Notes under the pieces: generated by a model
Told to the model about the DNA's origin: nothing
What the model saw: only the letters and a program-made list of their open reading frames with translations
Database searches by the model: none
Made by a program: the position numbers and the translations under genes
Assembly: GCF_028682175.1 (NCBI RefSeq)
Contig: NZ_JANHKS010000028.1
Span: 1-64,000 of the forward strand
Length of the DNA: 64,000 nucleotides
Source: Pseudomonas putida
Lineage (GTDB): Bacteria > Pseudomonadota > Gammaproteobacteria > Pseudomonadales > Pseudomonadaceae
Direction: 5' to 3'
Shown: piece by piece, positions 1 through 12,088 of the stretch
How positions within the stretch are numbered: position 1 is the stretch's first letter
How the letters are laid out: each line of letters begins with the position of its first letter

Positions 1-282
1 GCCGTGCTGCTACGGGGTGGGTGGCGAGCCGCCAATCAGGCAGGCACGCGCCAGATTCGTGGCGTCTGTTGTTCCCCACGGCTACATGAAACTTTCTTCA
101 TTGCCTGCCCCAGGGTGCGACAAAACGCCACATACCCTGCAAAAACAAGCACTTCCGTACTCTTGCCTGATTGGTAAAAAACTCTTTCCAGAATCGTCGG
201 TTTACTTAGCAAGCTACCAAATTCTATAAAGAACCTACTGCGACGTCCTGCCGCAGATATCAAAGAGTCAGGAGTTTTCAAT
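1..282. other. Intergenic start of window
   Basis: The first ~19 bases are the right half of a REP element (gccgtgctgctacggg) cut by the window edge. The rest carries no convincing gene: two short reading frames here lack ribosome binding sites and family resemblance. The stretch just before 283 is A/T-richer and probably holds the promoter of the small gene that follows. Confidence 0.5.
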
Positions 283-474
283 ATGACGGTAACGGTTACT
301 GAACGCGACGAAGCGCACAAATCCCATGAGAGCATCGCGGATGGCATTCAGATCTGGGATGTACGCCAACAAGATCAATTGGTAGGGATGTTCCACCACG
401 AATCGGACGCTCAGCGTTACGCAGCAGAGCTCGCGGAACTGGAAGCCAGGAAGGCGGCAGCGAGCCGTACGTGA
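283..474 (+). CDS. Small conserved hypothetical protein (63 aa)
   Basis: A short acidic, Ala/Glu-rich protein without signal peptide or membrane segment. The start is supported by an AGGAG ribosome binding site at about 270-274, eight bases before the ATG. The middle reads as a small domain (QIWDVRQQDQLVGMFHH followed by an SDAQRYAAEL helix), similar in style to small Pseudomonas proteins of unknown function. It ends shortly before a strong bidirectional terminator. The function is not recognised; the clear ribosome binding site and the terminator argue that it is a real gene. Confidence 0.7.
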   Translation: MTVTVTERDEAHKSHESIADGIQIWDVRQQDQLVGMFHHESDAQRYAAELAELEARKAAASRT

Positions 475-491
475 TTACAGGATCGCAGCAA

Positions 492-519
492 GACAAAACC
501 CGCCCAGGCGGGTTTTGTC
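492..519. terminator. Bidirectional rho-independent terminator
   Basis: A perfect 12-bp stem (GACAAAACCCGC with its complement) around a 4-base loop. The A-run on one side and T-run on the other let it serve both the plus-strand small gene ending at 474 and the minus-strand DUF2058 gene ending at 529. Confidence 0.88.
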
Positions 520-528
520 GTCATGGGC

Positions 529-1071
529 TTACCACATCAGATCGTCAGGGATCTTGTACGCCGCATACGGATCGTCGCCATCCGGCTCTTCGGTCGGCTC
601 GCTGAGCAGCACGATACGACGCGGGTCACGTTCCTGGACCTTGAGCGCGGCCTCACGGGGAATCACCTCGTAACCGCCGCCATGGTGCACGATGGCCAGC
701 GAGCCGTTGCTCAGCTTGCTGCGCATCAGCGAGTTGACCGACAGACGCTTGACCTTCTTGTCGTCGACGAAGTTGTAGTAATCCTCGGTGGTCAGCTTCG
801 GCAGGCGCGTAGCCTCGATCAACTGCTTGACCTGCGCGGCACGGGCTTTCTGCTCGGCTTTCTCCTGCTGCTGGCGGTTCAGCTCCTGGTCGCGCTTGGC
901 TTTTTCGGCCATGGCTTCCTGAGCGGCACGCTGGGCGGCATCGTCGGCGACAGCCTGGCCCTTGTGCACCAGACGCTGTTCTTTCTGTTTGCTCTTGGTG
1001 ACCTGCTTGGCCTGCTTCTCGTTGACCAGACCTGCCTTGAGCAACTGGTCACGAAGGGAAATACCCGCCAT
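529..1071 (-). CDS. DUF2058 domain protein (YaiL-like)
   Basis: A 180-residue soluble protein. It opens with MAGISLRDQLLKAGLV, then has a long, highly charged Gln/Lys/Glu-rich stretch (about residues 18-85) likely to form a helical coiled coil. A compact C-terminal domain follows, containing LPKLTTEDYYNFVDDKKVK and NGSLAIVHHGGGYEVIP. This layout matches the DUF2058/YaiL family, described as nucleoprotein/polyamine-related but of unknown biochemical role. It lies 39 bp downstream of mazG on the same strand and may be co-transcribed with it, ending at the shared terminator. Confidence 0.85.
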   Translation of the reverse strand: MAGISLRDQLLKAGLVNEKQAKQVTKSKQKEQRLVHKGQAVADDAAQRAAQEAMAEKAKRDQELNRQQQEKAEQKARAAQVKQLIEATRLPKLTTEDYYNFVDDKKVKRLSVNSLMRSKLSNGSLAIVHHGGGYEVIPREAALKVQERDPRRIVLLSEPTEEPDGDDPYAAYKIPDDLMW

Positions 1072-1110
1072 CTGTCTTCTCTCTCTGCCTTCTATTCCTA
1101 AATCGTCAGC

Positions 1111-1944
1111 TCAACCGCAGTCTGGCGAGTTCTTTTCCTGGCGCTTGGCTTCACCCCAGAGCGCATCCATCTCTTCGAGGCTGCAATCTTCGATGGGGCG
1201 CCGGGCTTCGCGCAAGGCCTGTTCGATAAATCGGAAGCGCCGCTCGAACTTGCCGTTGGCGGCGCGCAATGCGTTCTCCGGATCGACCTTCAGATGCCGG
1301 GCCAGATTGACCACGACAAACAGCAGGTCGCCGATTTCTTCGTTGATGCCTTCACGGTCGTTGTCGGCCATGGCTTCGAGGACTTCATCGAGCTCCTCGC
1401 GCACCTTGTCGATCACCGGTAGCGCCTCGGGCCAGTCGAAACCGACCTGGGCGGCACGTTTCTGCAACTTGGCGGCGCGGGACAAGGCCGGAAGTACCGT
1501 CGGCACGTCGTCGAGCAGCGACAACTGCTCGGGCACATGGGCCTTCTCGGCGCGCTCTTCGGCCTTGATCTCTTCCCAGCGATGCTTGACCTGGTCTTCG
1601 CTCAGGCGTGGCGTCTCCAGCGGTGCGTACAGATCGCCCGTGGGGAACACGTGGGGGTGACGACGGATCAGCTTGCGGGTGATGCCATCGACCACGCCGT
1701 CGAACTCGAACCGGCCCTCCTCGCGCGCCAGTTGGCAGTAGTACACCACCTGGAACAACAGATCGCCCAGCTCGCCCCGCAGGTCATCGAAATCCCCGCG
1801 CTCGATGGCGTCGGCGACTTCATAGGCCTCTTCGAGGGTGTGCGGCACGATGGTCGCGTAGTTCTGCTTCACGTCCCACGGGCAACCGTACTGCGGATCG
1901 CGCAGCCGGGCCATGAGGTTGATGAGGTCTTGGAGTGTGTACAT
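1111..1944 (-). CDS. Nucleoside triphosphate pyrophosphohydrolase MazG
   Basis: MazG hydrolyses (d)NTPs to NMP and pyrophosphate and can lower ppGpp or remove damaged nucleotides. The 277 residues contain two tandem MazG domains. The first has the metal-binding EEAYEVADAI and GELGDLLFQVV helices (about residues 37-70). The second has REELDEVLEAM and NEEIGDLLFVVVN (about 165-215). Length fits the family. It lies downstream of relA on the same strand, separated by a REP element, so the ppGpp synthetase and a likely ppGpp-lowering enzyme are neighbours, as in other Pseudomonas and in E. coli. Confidence 0.96.
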   Translation of the reverse strand: MYTLQDLINLMARLRDPQYGCPWDVKQNYATIVPHTLEEAYEVADAIERGDFDDLRGELGDLLFQVVYYCQLAREEGRFEFDGVVDGITRKLIRRHPHVFPTGDLYAPLETPRLSEDQVKHRWEEIKAEERAEKAHVPEQLSLLDDVPTVLPALSRAAKLQKRAAQVGFDWPEALPVIDKVREELDEVLEAMADNDREGINEEIGDLLFVVVNLARHLKVDPENALRAANGKFERRFRFIEQALREARRPIEDCSLEEMDALWGEAKRQEKNSPDCG

Positions 1945-1995
1945 GGAAATCCTGTTGGCATTTCAACTCAAGGCATCGCGCGCCTGACCCGACGC

Positions 1996-2063
1996 CTTCG
2001 CGGGCAAGCCCGCTCCCACAGATGAACCCGTTGAACCCTGTGGGAGCGGGCTCGCCCGCGAAG
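1996..2063. repeat. REPIN, GGGAGCGGGCTCGCCCGCGAA family
   Basis: Two inverted copies of a 26-bp REP (ctgtgggagcgggctcgccc and complement) separated by a short spacer, lying between relA and mazG. The same family occurs again near 27145-27235. Confidence 0.85.
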
Positions 2064-2087
2064 ACGTCATCACAAACGCTGCAAACC

Positions 2088-4331
2088 TCAAGGCGTACGG
2101 TTACGCCGCGTCTCGATGATGTTCGGCAACTGCGAGATGCGCCCCAGCAACCGGCCCAGTGCATCCAGCCCCGGAATCTCGATGGTCAGGGACATCAGCG
2201 CGGTGTTGTCTTCCTTGTTCGAGCGGGTGTTGACCGCCAGCACGTTGATGCGCTCGTTGAGCAGCACCTGGGACACGTCACGCAACAATCCTGAACGGTC
2301 GTAGGCACGAATGATGATGTCCACAGGATAGGTGAGCACCGGCACCGGCCCCCAACTGACCTGGATGATCCGCTCCGGCTCGCGCCCGCCCAGTTGCAGC
2401 ACCGAGGCGCAGTCCTGGCGGTGAATGCTCACGCCACGGCCCTGGGTGATATAGCCGACGATGGCATCCCCCGGCAGCGGCTGGCAGCAGCCGGCCATCT
2501 GCGTCATCAGGTTGCCCACGCCCTGGATCTGGATGTCGCCACGCTTGCCCGGCTTGTAACCGGAGGCTTTGCGCGGAATCAGTTCCAGCTGTTCGTTGCC
2601 ACGCTCGGGCTCGACCAGTTGCTGCGCCAGGTTGACCAGTTGCGCCAGGCGCAGATCACCGGCACCCAGGGACGCGAACATGTCTTCGGCGGTCTTCATG
2701 TTGGCCTTGTCCGCCAACTTGTCGAAGTCCACCTGCGGCAGGGCCAGGCGCAGCAGCTCGCGTTCGAGCTGGACCTTGCCCGCCGCGACGTTCTGATCCC
2801 GGGCCTGGAGCTTGAACCAGTGCACGATCTTGGCCCGCGCCCGGGAGGTGGTGATGTAGCCCAGGTTCGAGTTCAGCCAGTCGCGGCTCGGCGTGCCGTG
2901 CTTGCTGGTGATGATCTCGACCTGCTCGCCGGTCTGCAGGCTGTAGTTGAGCGGCACGATGCGGCCGTTGATCTTGGCGCCACGGCAGTTGTGGCCGATC
3001 TCGGTGTGCACGCGGTAGGCGAAGTCCAGCGGCGTCGCGCCCTTGGGCAGGTCGATGGCGTGACCGTCCGGGGTGAACACGTAGACCCGGTCTGGCTCGA
3101 TATCCACGCGCAATTGTTCGGCCAGGCCGCCAATGTCACCCAGTTCTTCATGCCATTCCAGCACCTGACGCAGCCAGGAGATTTTCTCTTCGTAATGGTT
3201 GGAGCTGGATTTGACGTCGGTGCCCTTGTATTTCCAGTGGGCGCAGACGCCAAGCTCGGCCTCTTCGTGCATGGCGTGGGTGCGGATCTGCACCTCCAGC
3301 ACCTTGCCTTCGGGGCCGATCACCGCAGTGTGCAGCGAGCGATAGCCGTTTTCCTTGGGGTTGGCGATGTAGTCGTCGAACTCCTTGGGAATGTGCCGCC
3401 ACAGGGTGTGGACGATACCGAGCGCGGTGTAGCAGTCGCGCATCTCCGGCACCAGCACGCGCACGGCGCGCACGTCGTAAATCTGGCTGAACTCCAGACC
3501 CTTGCGCTGCATCTTGCGCCAGATCGAATAGATGTGTTTCGCCCGGCCACTGATGTCGGCGGTGACGCCGGTGGCCAGCAGTTCGTTTTCCAGCTGCGAC
3601 ATCACGTCGGTGATGAAACGCTCGCGATCCAGCCGGCGCTCGTGCAACAGCTTGGCGATCTGTTTGTACTGCTCAGGCTCCAGATAGCGGAAGGACAGGT
3701 CCTCCAGCTCCCACTTGATATGGCCGATGCCGAGGCGGTGGGCCAGCGGCGCGTAGATGTCGAAGACTTCCCGGGCAACCCGGTTGCGCTTCTCGTCGGT
3801 GGTGTTCTTGACCGCGCGGATGGCGCAGGTCCGTTCGGCCAGCTTGATCAGCGCGACGCGCACGTCATCGACCATGGCCACCAGCATCTTGCGCAGGTTT
3901 TCCACCTGCGCCTGAGTGCCCAGCACCAGCGACTGGCGCGGGCTGAGACTGGCGCTGATGGCCGCCATGCGCAGCACGCCGTCGATCAGCTTGGCCACCG
4001 TGGGGCCGAACCGCTGGCTGACATCCGGCAGCGGGATCTTGCCTTCACGCACCGCGCGATAAATCACGGCGGCAATGAGCGAGTCCTGGTCGAGCTTGAG
4101 GTCGGCCAGGATTTCAGCGATTTCAAGACCCGTCTGAAAACTCGACGTGCCTTCGGCCCAGAGGTTCTTGGCGGCGTTGTCCTGTTGCTCGGCCTGTCGG
4201 GCAAATTCGCAGGCTTCTTTCAATGCCTGCCGGTCTACCGCCAGGTCGACGCTGACCACGTGATCAAGCCAAGCGTCGAGATTGATACTGCCGTCTGTGT
4301 TTATCGGCTGGTGTGCTCTCACCTGTACCAT
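2088..4331 (-). CDS. GTP pyrophosphokinase RelA ((p)ppGpp synthetase I)
   Basis: RelA makes (p)ppGpp from ATP and GTP/GDP when ribosomes stall with uncharged tRNA. From the ATG at 4331 the protein is 747 aa, the usual Pseudomonas length; an upstream in-frame ATG at 4421 would add 30 unrelated residues. The HD domain is degenerate: where SpoT has HD it reads IYRAVREGKI, so no hydrolase activity is expected. The synthetase domain has the EXDD signature of monofunctional RelA at residues 317-320 (EFDD) and NPKENGYRSLHT. TGS (VYVFTPDGHAIDLPKGATPL) and a C-terminal ACT domain follow. Convergent with nothing; mazG lies downstream. Confidence 0.97.
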   Translation of the reverse strand: MVQVRAHQPINTDGSINLDAWLDHVVSVDLAVDRQALKEACEFARQAEQQDNAAKNLWAEGTSSFQTGLEIAEILADLKLDQDSLIAAVIYRAVREGKIPLPDVSQRFGPTVAKLIDGVLRMAAISASLSPRQSLVLGTQAQVENLRKMLVAMVDDVRVALIKLAERTCAIRAVKNTTDEKRNRVAREVFDIYAPLAHRLGIGHIKWELEDLSFRYLEPEQYKQIAKLLHERRLDRERFITDVMSQLENELLATGVTADISGRAKHIYSIWRKMQRKGLEFSQIYDVRAVRVLVPEMRDCYTALGIVHTLWRHIPKEFDDYIANPKENGYRSLHTAVIGPEGKVLEVQIRTHAMHEEAELGVCAHWKYKGTDVKSSSNHYEEKISWLRQVLEWHEELGDIGGLAEQLRVDIEPDRVYVFTPDGHAIDLPKGATPLDFAYRVHTEIGHNCRGAKINGRIVPLNYSLQTGEQVEIITSKHGTPSRDWLNSNLGYITTSRARAKIVHWFKLQARDQNVAAGKVQLERELLRLALPQVDFDKLADKANMKTAEDMFASLGAGDLRLAQLVNLAQQLVEPERGNEQLELIPRKASGYKPGKRGDIQIQGVGNLMTQMAGCCQPLPGDAIVGYITQGRGVSIHRQDCASVLQLGGREPERIIQVSWGPVPVLTYPVDIIIRAYDRSGLLRDVSQVLLNERINVLAVNTRSNKEDNTALMSLTIEIPGLDALGRLLGRISQLPNIIETRRNRTP

Positions 4332-4489
4332 GTTGCTTACCTTCCCTACGGCGCGATGAAATGCGCCATCAGTCGCCAGCCTTCTACAGCGCACCTGCCT
4401 TGCGGGCCTTGCAAGGTTCACGTGCGCGGGCCAGTCGGATTAAACGAGACTCCGTGTGAGGCGCTGACTTGTGTCCTTAAGTCGGCGCT

Positions 4490-5845
4490 TCACTTACTCG
4501 CTTCAAATAACGCCATCGCCTCGACATGCGCTGTCTGCGGAAACATGTCGAGAATTCCGGCACGTCTTAAACGGTAGCCCTGCTTCTTCAATTCGACCGT
4601 GTCGCGCGCCAGAGTTGCCGGGTTGCACGACACATACACCAACCGTTCGGCGCCCAGTGACTTGAGCTTGCCGACCACCTCGAACGCCCCGTCACGGGGA
4701 GGATCGAGCAGGACCGCGCTGAAACCTTCCGCCACCCAGGCCGCCTTGTCCAGCGGCTGCGACAGATCCGCCCGGTAAAATTTCACATTCTGCAAATCAT
4801 TGCTCAATGCGTTGTCGGTTGCACGTTGAACCATGGTATCAACGCCCTCCACCGCCACCACTTCGCGCACATTCTGCGCCAGCGGTAGAGCGAAGTTACC
4901 AAGCCCGCAGAACAAGTCCAGTACTCGTTCGTCCGGACGTGGCGCAAGCCAGGCCAGCGCCTGTTGAATCATCGCGACGTTGACCTGCGCATTGACCTGC
5001 ACAAAGTCACCAGGACGATACGCCAGTTGCAGATTCCACGGCGCAAGCTCGTAACCCAACTGCGCCGAAGGGTCCACCGGCTGTGGCTCCCCCTCACCGT
5101 GCAACCAGAGCTGCGCGTCGTGGGTTTCACAAAATGCCTTGAGTGTCGCCAAATCCTGCTCGGCCAGCGGCGCGGTATGGCGCAAAAGCACGGCATTGGC
5201 CGAACCACTGAACAACTCGACATGCCCCAGCGCCTGCGGCTTGCTCAAGCTTGCAAGCATGGCCGGCAGTGCCGTCATAATCGGCTGCAAGGCCTGTACC
5301 AGCACCGGGCATTGGTCGATGGCGATGATGTCCTGGCTGGAGGCTGCGCGAAAACCCACGTCCAGGCGCTTGGCCCTGGCGTCCCAGCGCACGGCGATGC
5401 GGGCGCGGCGGCGGTAGGCGTATTCGTTACCGGTCAGCGGCGCGGCCCACTCTTCAGGCTCGACACCGGCCACGCGGCTCAACTGCTCGGCGAGCATGTG
5501 CTGTTTGAGGGCAAGCTGTTCGGCATGGGGCATCTGCTGCACGCTGCAACCGCCGCATCGACCGAAATGCGGGCACGGCGCCGGGCGACGCAGGTCGCTT
5601 GCCTGAAACACCCGTTCGGTGCGCGCTTCGACCACCTTGCCGTGGGCGCCGAGCACCCGCGCTTCGACCTCCTCGCCGGCCAGGCTGCCCGCGACGAACC
5701 AGGTACGACCGTCGACAAAACCGACGCCACGGCCGTCATTGGCCAGGCGCTCGATGGTCAGACGCTGTTTCTTGCCCGTAGGCACCTGCGCGGTCCGTGT
5801 GCCGCCACTGGGCTGGAAGCGCAGTCCTGAATCACGCTTGGCCAT
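4490..5845 (-). CDS. 23S rRNA (uracil-1939-C5)-methyltransferase RlmD
   Basis: Methylates U1939 of 23S rRNA using S-adenosylmethionine. The 451-residue protein has an N-terminal TRAM domain (LTIERLANDGRGVGFVDGR), an iron-sulfur cluster cysteine set (CPHFGRCGGCSVQQM, about residues 90-105), the SAM-binding motif VLDLFCGLGNFALPLA, and the catalytic-cysteine signature YVSCNPATLARD near the C terminus. The ATG overlaps the TGA of cysM by one base, so the two are probably translationally coupled. relA lies 158 bp downstream on the same strand. Confidence 0.96.
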   Translation of the reverse strand: MAKRDSGLRFQPSGGTRTAQVPTGKKQRLTIERLANDGRGVGFVDGRTWFVAGSLAGEEVEARVLGAHGKVVEARTERVFQASDLRRPAPCPHFGRCGGCSVQQMPHAEQLALKQHMLAEQLSRVAGVEPEEWAAPLTGNEYAYRRRARIAVRWDARAKRLDVGFRAASSQDIIAIDQCPVLVQALQPIMTALPAMLASLSKPQALGHVELFSGSANAVLLRHTAPLAEQDLATLKAFCETHDAQLWLHGEGEPQPVDPSAQLGYELAPWNLQLAYRPGDFVQVNAQVNVAMIQQALAWLAPRPDERVLDLFCGLGNFALPLAQNVREVVAVEGVDTMVQRATDNALSNDLQNVKFYRADLSQPLDKAAWVAEGFSAVLLDPPRDGAFEVVGKLKSLGAERLVYVSCNPATLARDTVELKKQGYRLRRAGILDMFPQTAHVEAMALFEASK

Positions 5846-6747
5846 CAGTTGGGTGCATCGTAGATGCCGGTCGACAGGTAACGGTCGCCCCGGTCACAGA
5901 TGATCGCGACGATCACCGCGTTCTCGACTTCTTTCGAAATACGCAGCATCCCGGCGACGGCACCGCCCGAGGAGACGCCACAGAAGATGCCTTCCTCGCG
6001 GGCCAGGCGACGCATGACGTCCTCGGCTTCGGCCTGGGCCATGTCGACGATGCGATCGACGCGGTCGGCCTGGTAGATCTTTGGCAGGTATTCCTGCGGC
6101 CAGCGACGAATGCCGGGAATCGAGGCGCCGTCCATGGGTTGCAGGCCGACGATCTGAATCTCGGGGTTCTGCTCCTTGAGGAAGCGCGAGGTGCCCATGA
6201 TGGTGCCGGTGGTGCCCATGGAGCTGACGAAGTGAGTGATGGTGCCTTCGGTCTGCCGCCAGATTTCCGGGCCGGTGCCAAGGTAGTGAGCTTCGGGGTT
6301 GTCGCCATTGGCGAACTGGTCCAGCACCTTGCCGCGGCCTTCGGCCTGCATGCGCTCGGCCAGGTCACGAGCGCCTTCCATGCCTTCTTCCTTGCTGACC
6401 AGGATCAGCTCGGCGCCATAGGCGGTCATCGCGGCCTTGCGTTCGGCGCTGGAGTTGTCCGGCATGATGAGAATCATGCGGTAACCCTTGATCGCCGCGG
6501 CCATGGCCAGGGCGATGCCGGTGTTGCCGGAGGTCGCTTCGATCAGGGTGTCGCCCTGATGGATCTGCCCGCGCAACTCTGCGCGGGTAATCATCGACAG
6601 CGCCGGGCGATCCTTCACGGAACCGGCCGGGTTGTTGCCTTCGAGCTTGAGCAGCAACGTATTGCTGGTATTCCCGGCCATGCGTTGCAGACGCACCAGC
6701 GGGGTGTTGCCGATGCAATCGGCGATGGTTGGATACTGCAGGGTCAT
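5845..6747 (-). CDS. Cysteine synthase B (O-acetylserine sulfhydrylase) CysM
   Basis: A PLP-dependent enzyme of fold type II that makes cysteine from O-acetylserine and sulfide or thiosulfate. The chosen start gives MTLQYPTIADCIGNTPLVRL and 300 aa; the longer reading frame only adds 13 residues. The PLP lysine is K45 in GSVKDRPALS, and the EATSGNTGIALA loop and the glycine-rich SSGGAVAG phosphate cup are present. Length and the local sequence favour the CysM rather than CysK subfamily. First gene of a cysM-rlmD group followed by relA. Confidence 0.95.
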   Translation of the reverse strand: MTLQYPTIADCIGNTPLVRLQRMAGNTSNTLLLKLEGNNPAGSVKDRPALSMITRAELRGQIHQGDTLIEATSGNTGIALAMAAAIKGYRMILIMPDNSSAERKAAMTAYGAELILVSKEEGMEGARDLAERMQAEGRGKVLDQFANGDNPEAHYLGTGPEIWRQTEGTITHFVSSMGTTGTIMGTSRFLKEQNPEIQIVGLQPMDGASIPGIRRWPQEYLPKIYQADRVDRIVDMAQAEAEDVMRRLAREEGIFCGVSSGGAVAGMLRISKEVENAVIVAIICDRGDRYLSTGIYDAPN

Positions 6748-6881
6748 GGCGTTTCGCGGTCCAGACGTGCGGGGGTCGCCTATCATACCGGCAATCGCCT
6801 CAACCCCATATCACGCAAAGTGAGTTGGATATTTCGAAAAGGAATAAGGGTGTAAAAGGAAGCGACTGACACCACTTATCC

Positions 6882-6975
6882 CCGTAGCAGCACGGCTTGC
6901 CGGCGGGAGCGGTGGATCAGACAAAGATTCATTGCCTGACACGACGCCCCCGCCGGCAAGCCGTGCTGCTACGGG
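6882..6975. repeat. REPIN, GTAGCAGCACGGCTTGCCGGCGGG family
   Basis: Two inverted copies of a 24-26 bp REP enclose a variable loop, between cysM and the sensor kinase gene. This is the most abundant repeat family of the window. Confidence 0.9.
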
Positions 6976-6976
6976 A

Positions 6977-8356
6977 TCATGTGACGGTTAGAATTTCTGC
7001 GGCGGGAAGGCGCATGATCATCCGCAACCCCTGCGCGGTGTTTTCCGCCCACATGTCACCACCCTGCAAACGCAGCGAATTACGCGCGATGCTCAGGCCC
7101 AGACCGAAACCGCCGTCCCCCGGCCGGGCGCCGTCCAGGCGAATGAACGGGGCGAAGATGCGCTCCAGATCGCTGTCATCAACGCCGCCGCCTTGATCCT
7201 CCAGCCACAGCAGCCAGTCATCGCCATCCAGACGCCCGCCCAGGCGCACGATGCCTTCAGGGGGCGAATGCCGGATCGCGTTGCGCAGGATGTTCTCCAG
7301 CGCCTGGGCCAGGGTATTCAGATGCCCGCGCACCCAGCATTCGCTGCCCAGGTCGCAGACCAGTTGCCGCGACGGCCAGCAGCTTTCGAAACAGGCGTTG
7401 TCCACCAGCATGTCCCACAGCGCCTGCACCTGAATGTCTTCATCGGGGAGTTTCTCGCGCTCGGCGTCGAGCCAGGCCAGATGCAGGGTGTCGTCCACCA
7501 GCCGGCGCATGCCTTCCACTTCGCGCCCCAGGCGCTCACGCAGTTCGGGCAGGCTCTGCTCGGTGTCGCAGGCCACCCGCAGGCGGCTCAGCGGCGTGCG
7601 CAGCTCATGGGACAGATCGCGCAACAACTGTTGCTGGATCTGCACCGTGGATTGCAAGCGCGTGGCCATGTGATCGAAGGCGCGGTTGAGTTCGCCCAGC
7701 TCGTCCTGACGCGAAGTCATCTGCGACGACAACCCGCTGGACAAGCGGTCGGCACGCCAGGCATTGGCGTGTTCACGCAACTGGTTGAGCGGGCGAATCA
7801 GCAGCCGGTACAAACCCACACACAACAAGAGTGTGAACAGCGCCGGGATGATGACGTTGGTCAGCATCTGCCAGATCAGGGCATGCCGCCCCGGCTTGAA
7901 GCGCTCGGGCAGCTCGATAATCAGGCTGCCCACGCTGGCGTCCCGGGGGAACGGGATTTTCAGCCAGGGCGCGGTCTTCTGCCGGCGGCTCATGGGCCAG
8001 TCGACCCCGCGCATGAAGGTCAGGCGCTGCACCTGGGCGTCGCTGAGGGGCAGACTGCCCAACGATTGCAGGTCGCTGCCGATCACTCCGACCCAGCCGG
8101 ATTCGTGCTGGCGCACCTCCCTGAGCCAGTCATCGACGCCCTGCTCCTTGCCCACTTCCCAGGCCTGCTCGGCCTCGGCCGCGTAGCTGTTGAGGACCCG
8201 CCGCGCATCAGGCGAAAGAAAGGCATTCTGGGTTTCGATATAGCGGCCCCAGTACCAACTGAGCCAGATCATCAGCAGGCAGAAACCCACCAGCAAAATG
8301 GCCAGCCGCCAGAACAGCGAGTGCCTTCCCGGCAGTCGAAAGCGTTGTTCAGCCAT
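6977..8356 (-). CDS. Sensor histidine kinase (PirS-like position)
   Basis: An inner-membrane kinase of 459 aa: TM1 at about residues 15-37, a periplasmic sensor domain, TM2 at about 166-187, then HAMP, HisKA with phosphoacceptor H250 in RDLSHELRTPLSRL, and HATPase with ENILRNAIRH and DQGGGVDDSDL and GFGLGLSIA. Its start overlaps the end of the response-regulator gene by 8 bp, so it is its partner. In P. aeruginosa the pirR-pirS-pirA genes lie between gacS and cysM; position and order match pirS, but no pirA receptor gene is present here. The signal sensed is therefore an inference from synteny only. Confidence 0.9.
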   Translation of the reverse strand: MAEQRFRLPGRHSLFWRLAILLVGFCLLMIWLSWYWGRYIETQNAFLSPDARRVLNSYAAEAEQAWEVGKEQGVDDWLREVRQHESGWVGVIGSDLQSLGSLPLSDAQVQRLTFMRGVDWPMSRRQKTAPWLKIPFPRDASVGSLIIELPERFKPGRHALIWQMLTNVIIPALFTLLLCVGLYRLLIRPLNQLREHANAWRADRLSSGLSSQMTSRQDELGELNRAFDHMATRLQSTVQIQQQLLRDLSHELRTPLSRLRVACDTEQSLPELRERLGREVEGMRRLVDDTLHLAWLDAEREKLPDEDIQVQALWDMLVDNACFESCWPSRQLVCDLGSECWVRGHLNTLAQALENILRNAIRHSPPEGIVRLGGRLDGDDWLLWLEDQGGGVDDSDLERIFAPFIRLDGARPGDGGFGLGLSIARNSLRLQGGDMWAENTAQGLRMIMRLPAAEILTVT

Positions 8357-9080
8357 CCAGGTCAGCCGCCGTCAGCACGTAGCCCTTGCCCCACACGGTA
8401 CGCACCTGCCGCGCCTCGTAGCCGATGGCCTTGAGCTTGCGACGGATCTGGCTGATGTGCATGTCCAGGCTGCGATCATGCTGGGAATAGCCCCGCTGCA
8501 GCACATGCTGATAAAGGAAGGGCTTGCTCAGCACGTCCTCGGGGCTGCGCCACAGGGTTTCCAGCAGGCGGTATTCGCTGCGGGTCAGTTGCGCCGATTT
8601 GCCGGCGAAGCCGACGTCGCACAGGCCTTCATCGAAGGTCAGTTCGTCCTGGGCGGGCATCGCAGGCGCCGGCACCGCCATGTTGAACCGCCGCTCCAGT
8701 TCCACCCGGCGCAGGATCGCCTCGATACGCACCTTCAGTTCATCGACGCTGAACGGCTTGGGCAGGTAATCGTCCGCGCCATTGCGAAAACCAGTGATGC
8801 GGTCGGCCTCGGCTCCCAGCGCCGACATCAGGATGATCGGCATCGAATGCTGGCGCCGCAGGTGGATCAGCACGTCCAGGCCGTTCATGCCGGGCAGCAG
8901 GATGTCCATCAGCACCACGTCGAACGGTTGCTGTTGCGCCCGGGCCAGCCCCTCGCTGCCGTTCTGGCACCAGGTGACGTGGAAGCCGCAACGGTCCAGT
9001 TGGTCGTGCACGAAGGCGCCCAGCATCGGATCGTCCTCGATGGCGAGTATGCTGGGGCGATGAATGATGGCGGGATTCAT
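8349..9080 (-). CDS. OmpR-family response regulator (PirR-like position)
   Basis: A 243-residue regulator from the ATG at 9080 (MNPAIIHRPSILAIEDD); the frame is open further upstream but without similarity. The receiver domain has the acidic pair ED at 15-17, phosphoacceptor D59 (VVLMDILLPG) and the KPF switch lysine. The C-terminal winged helix includes LTRSEYRLLETLWRSPEDVLSK and RSLDMHISQIRRKL. It is translationally overlapped with the downstream sensor kinase. Synteny with P. aeruginosa suggests the PirR iron-uptake regulator, but the target receptor gene is not adjacent. Confidence 0.92.
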   Translation of the reverse strand: MNPAIIHRPSILAIEDDPMLGAFVHDQLDRCGFHVTWCQNGSEGLARAQQQPFDVVLMDILLPGMNGLDVLIHLRRQHSMPIILMSALGAEADRITGFRNGADDYLPKPFSVDELKVRIEAILRRVELERRFNMAVPAPAMPAQDELTFDEGLCDVGFAGKSAQLTRSEYRLLETLWRSPEDVLSKPFLYQHVLQRGYSQHDRSLDMHISQIRRKLKAIGYEARQVRTVWGKGYVLTAADLDG

Positions 9081-9328
9081 TGGCGTCTGCGAGTGATTCT
9101 CAAGGCGGCGATTATTCAAGATTGCTTGAGTATCGGCAATGGCGATTGATCCGAACGTTCTGTAGGAGCCTGAGGTGATCGCCAATCAGCCGAGATTCCC
9201 CGCACGCAACTGGCTACACTGCGCAAACTACCAAAGGTGCTGTACGTCCCAATCACAGGCAACCATGGTCCGCGTCTTGCCTTCATGAACCGGCATGACG
9301 ACGTGAACAGGATTGCCGGAGAACAAGT

Positions 9329-12082
<2,754 letters not shown>

Positions 12083-12088
12083 TGCAGT

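Noticed and set aside
2394..4577. Long plus-strand open frame opposite relA
   Set aside because: It is the antisense of relA, with His/Gln/Val-rich composition and no ribosome binding site or domain. Such frames are common opposite high-G+C genes.
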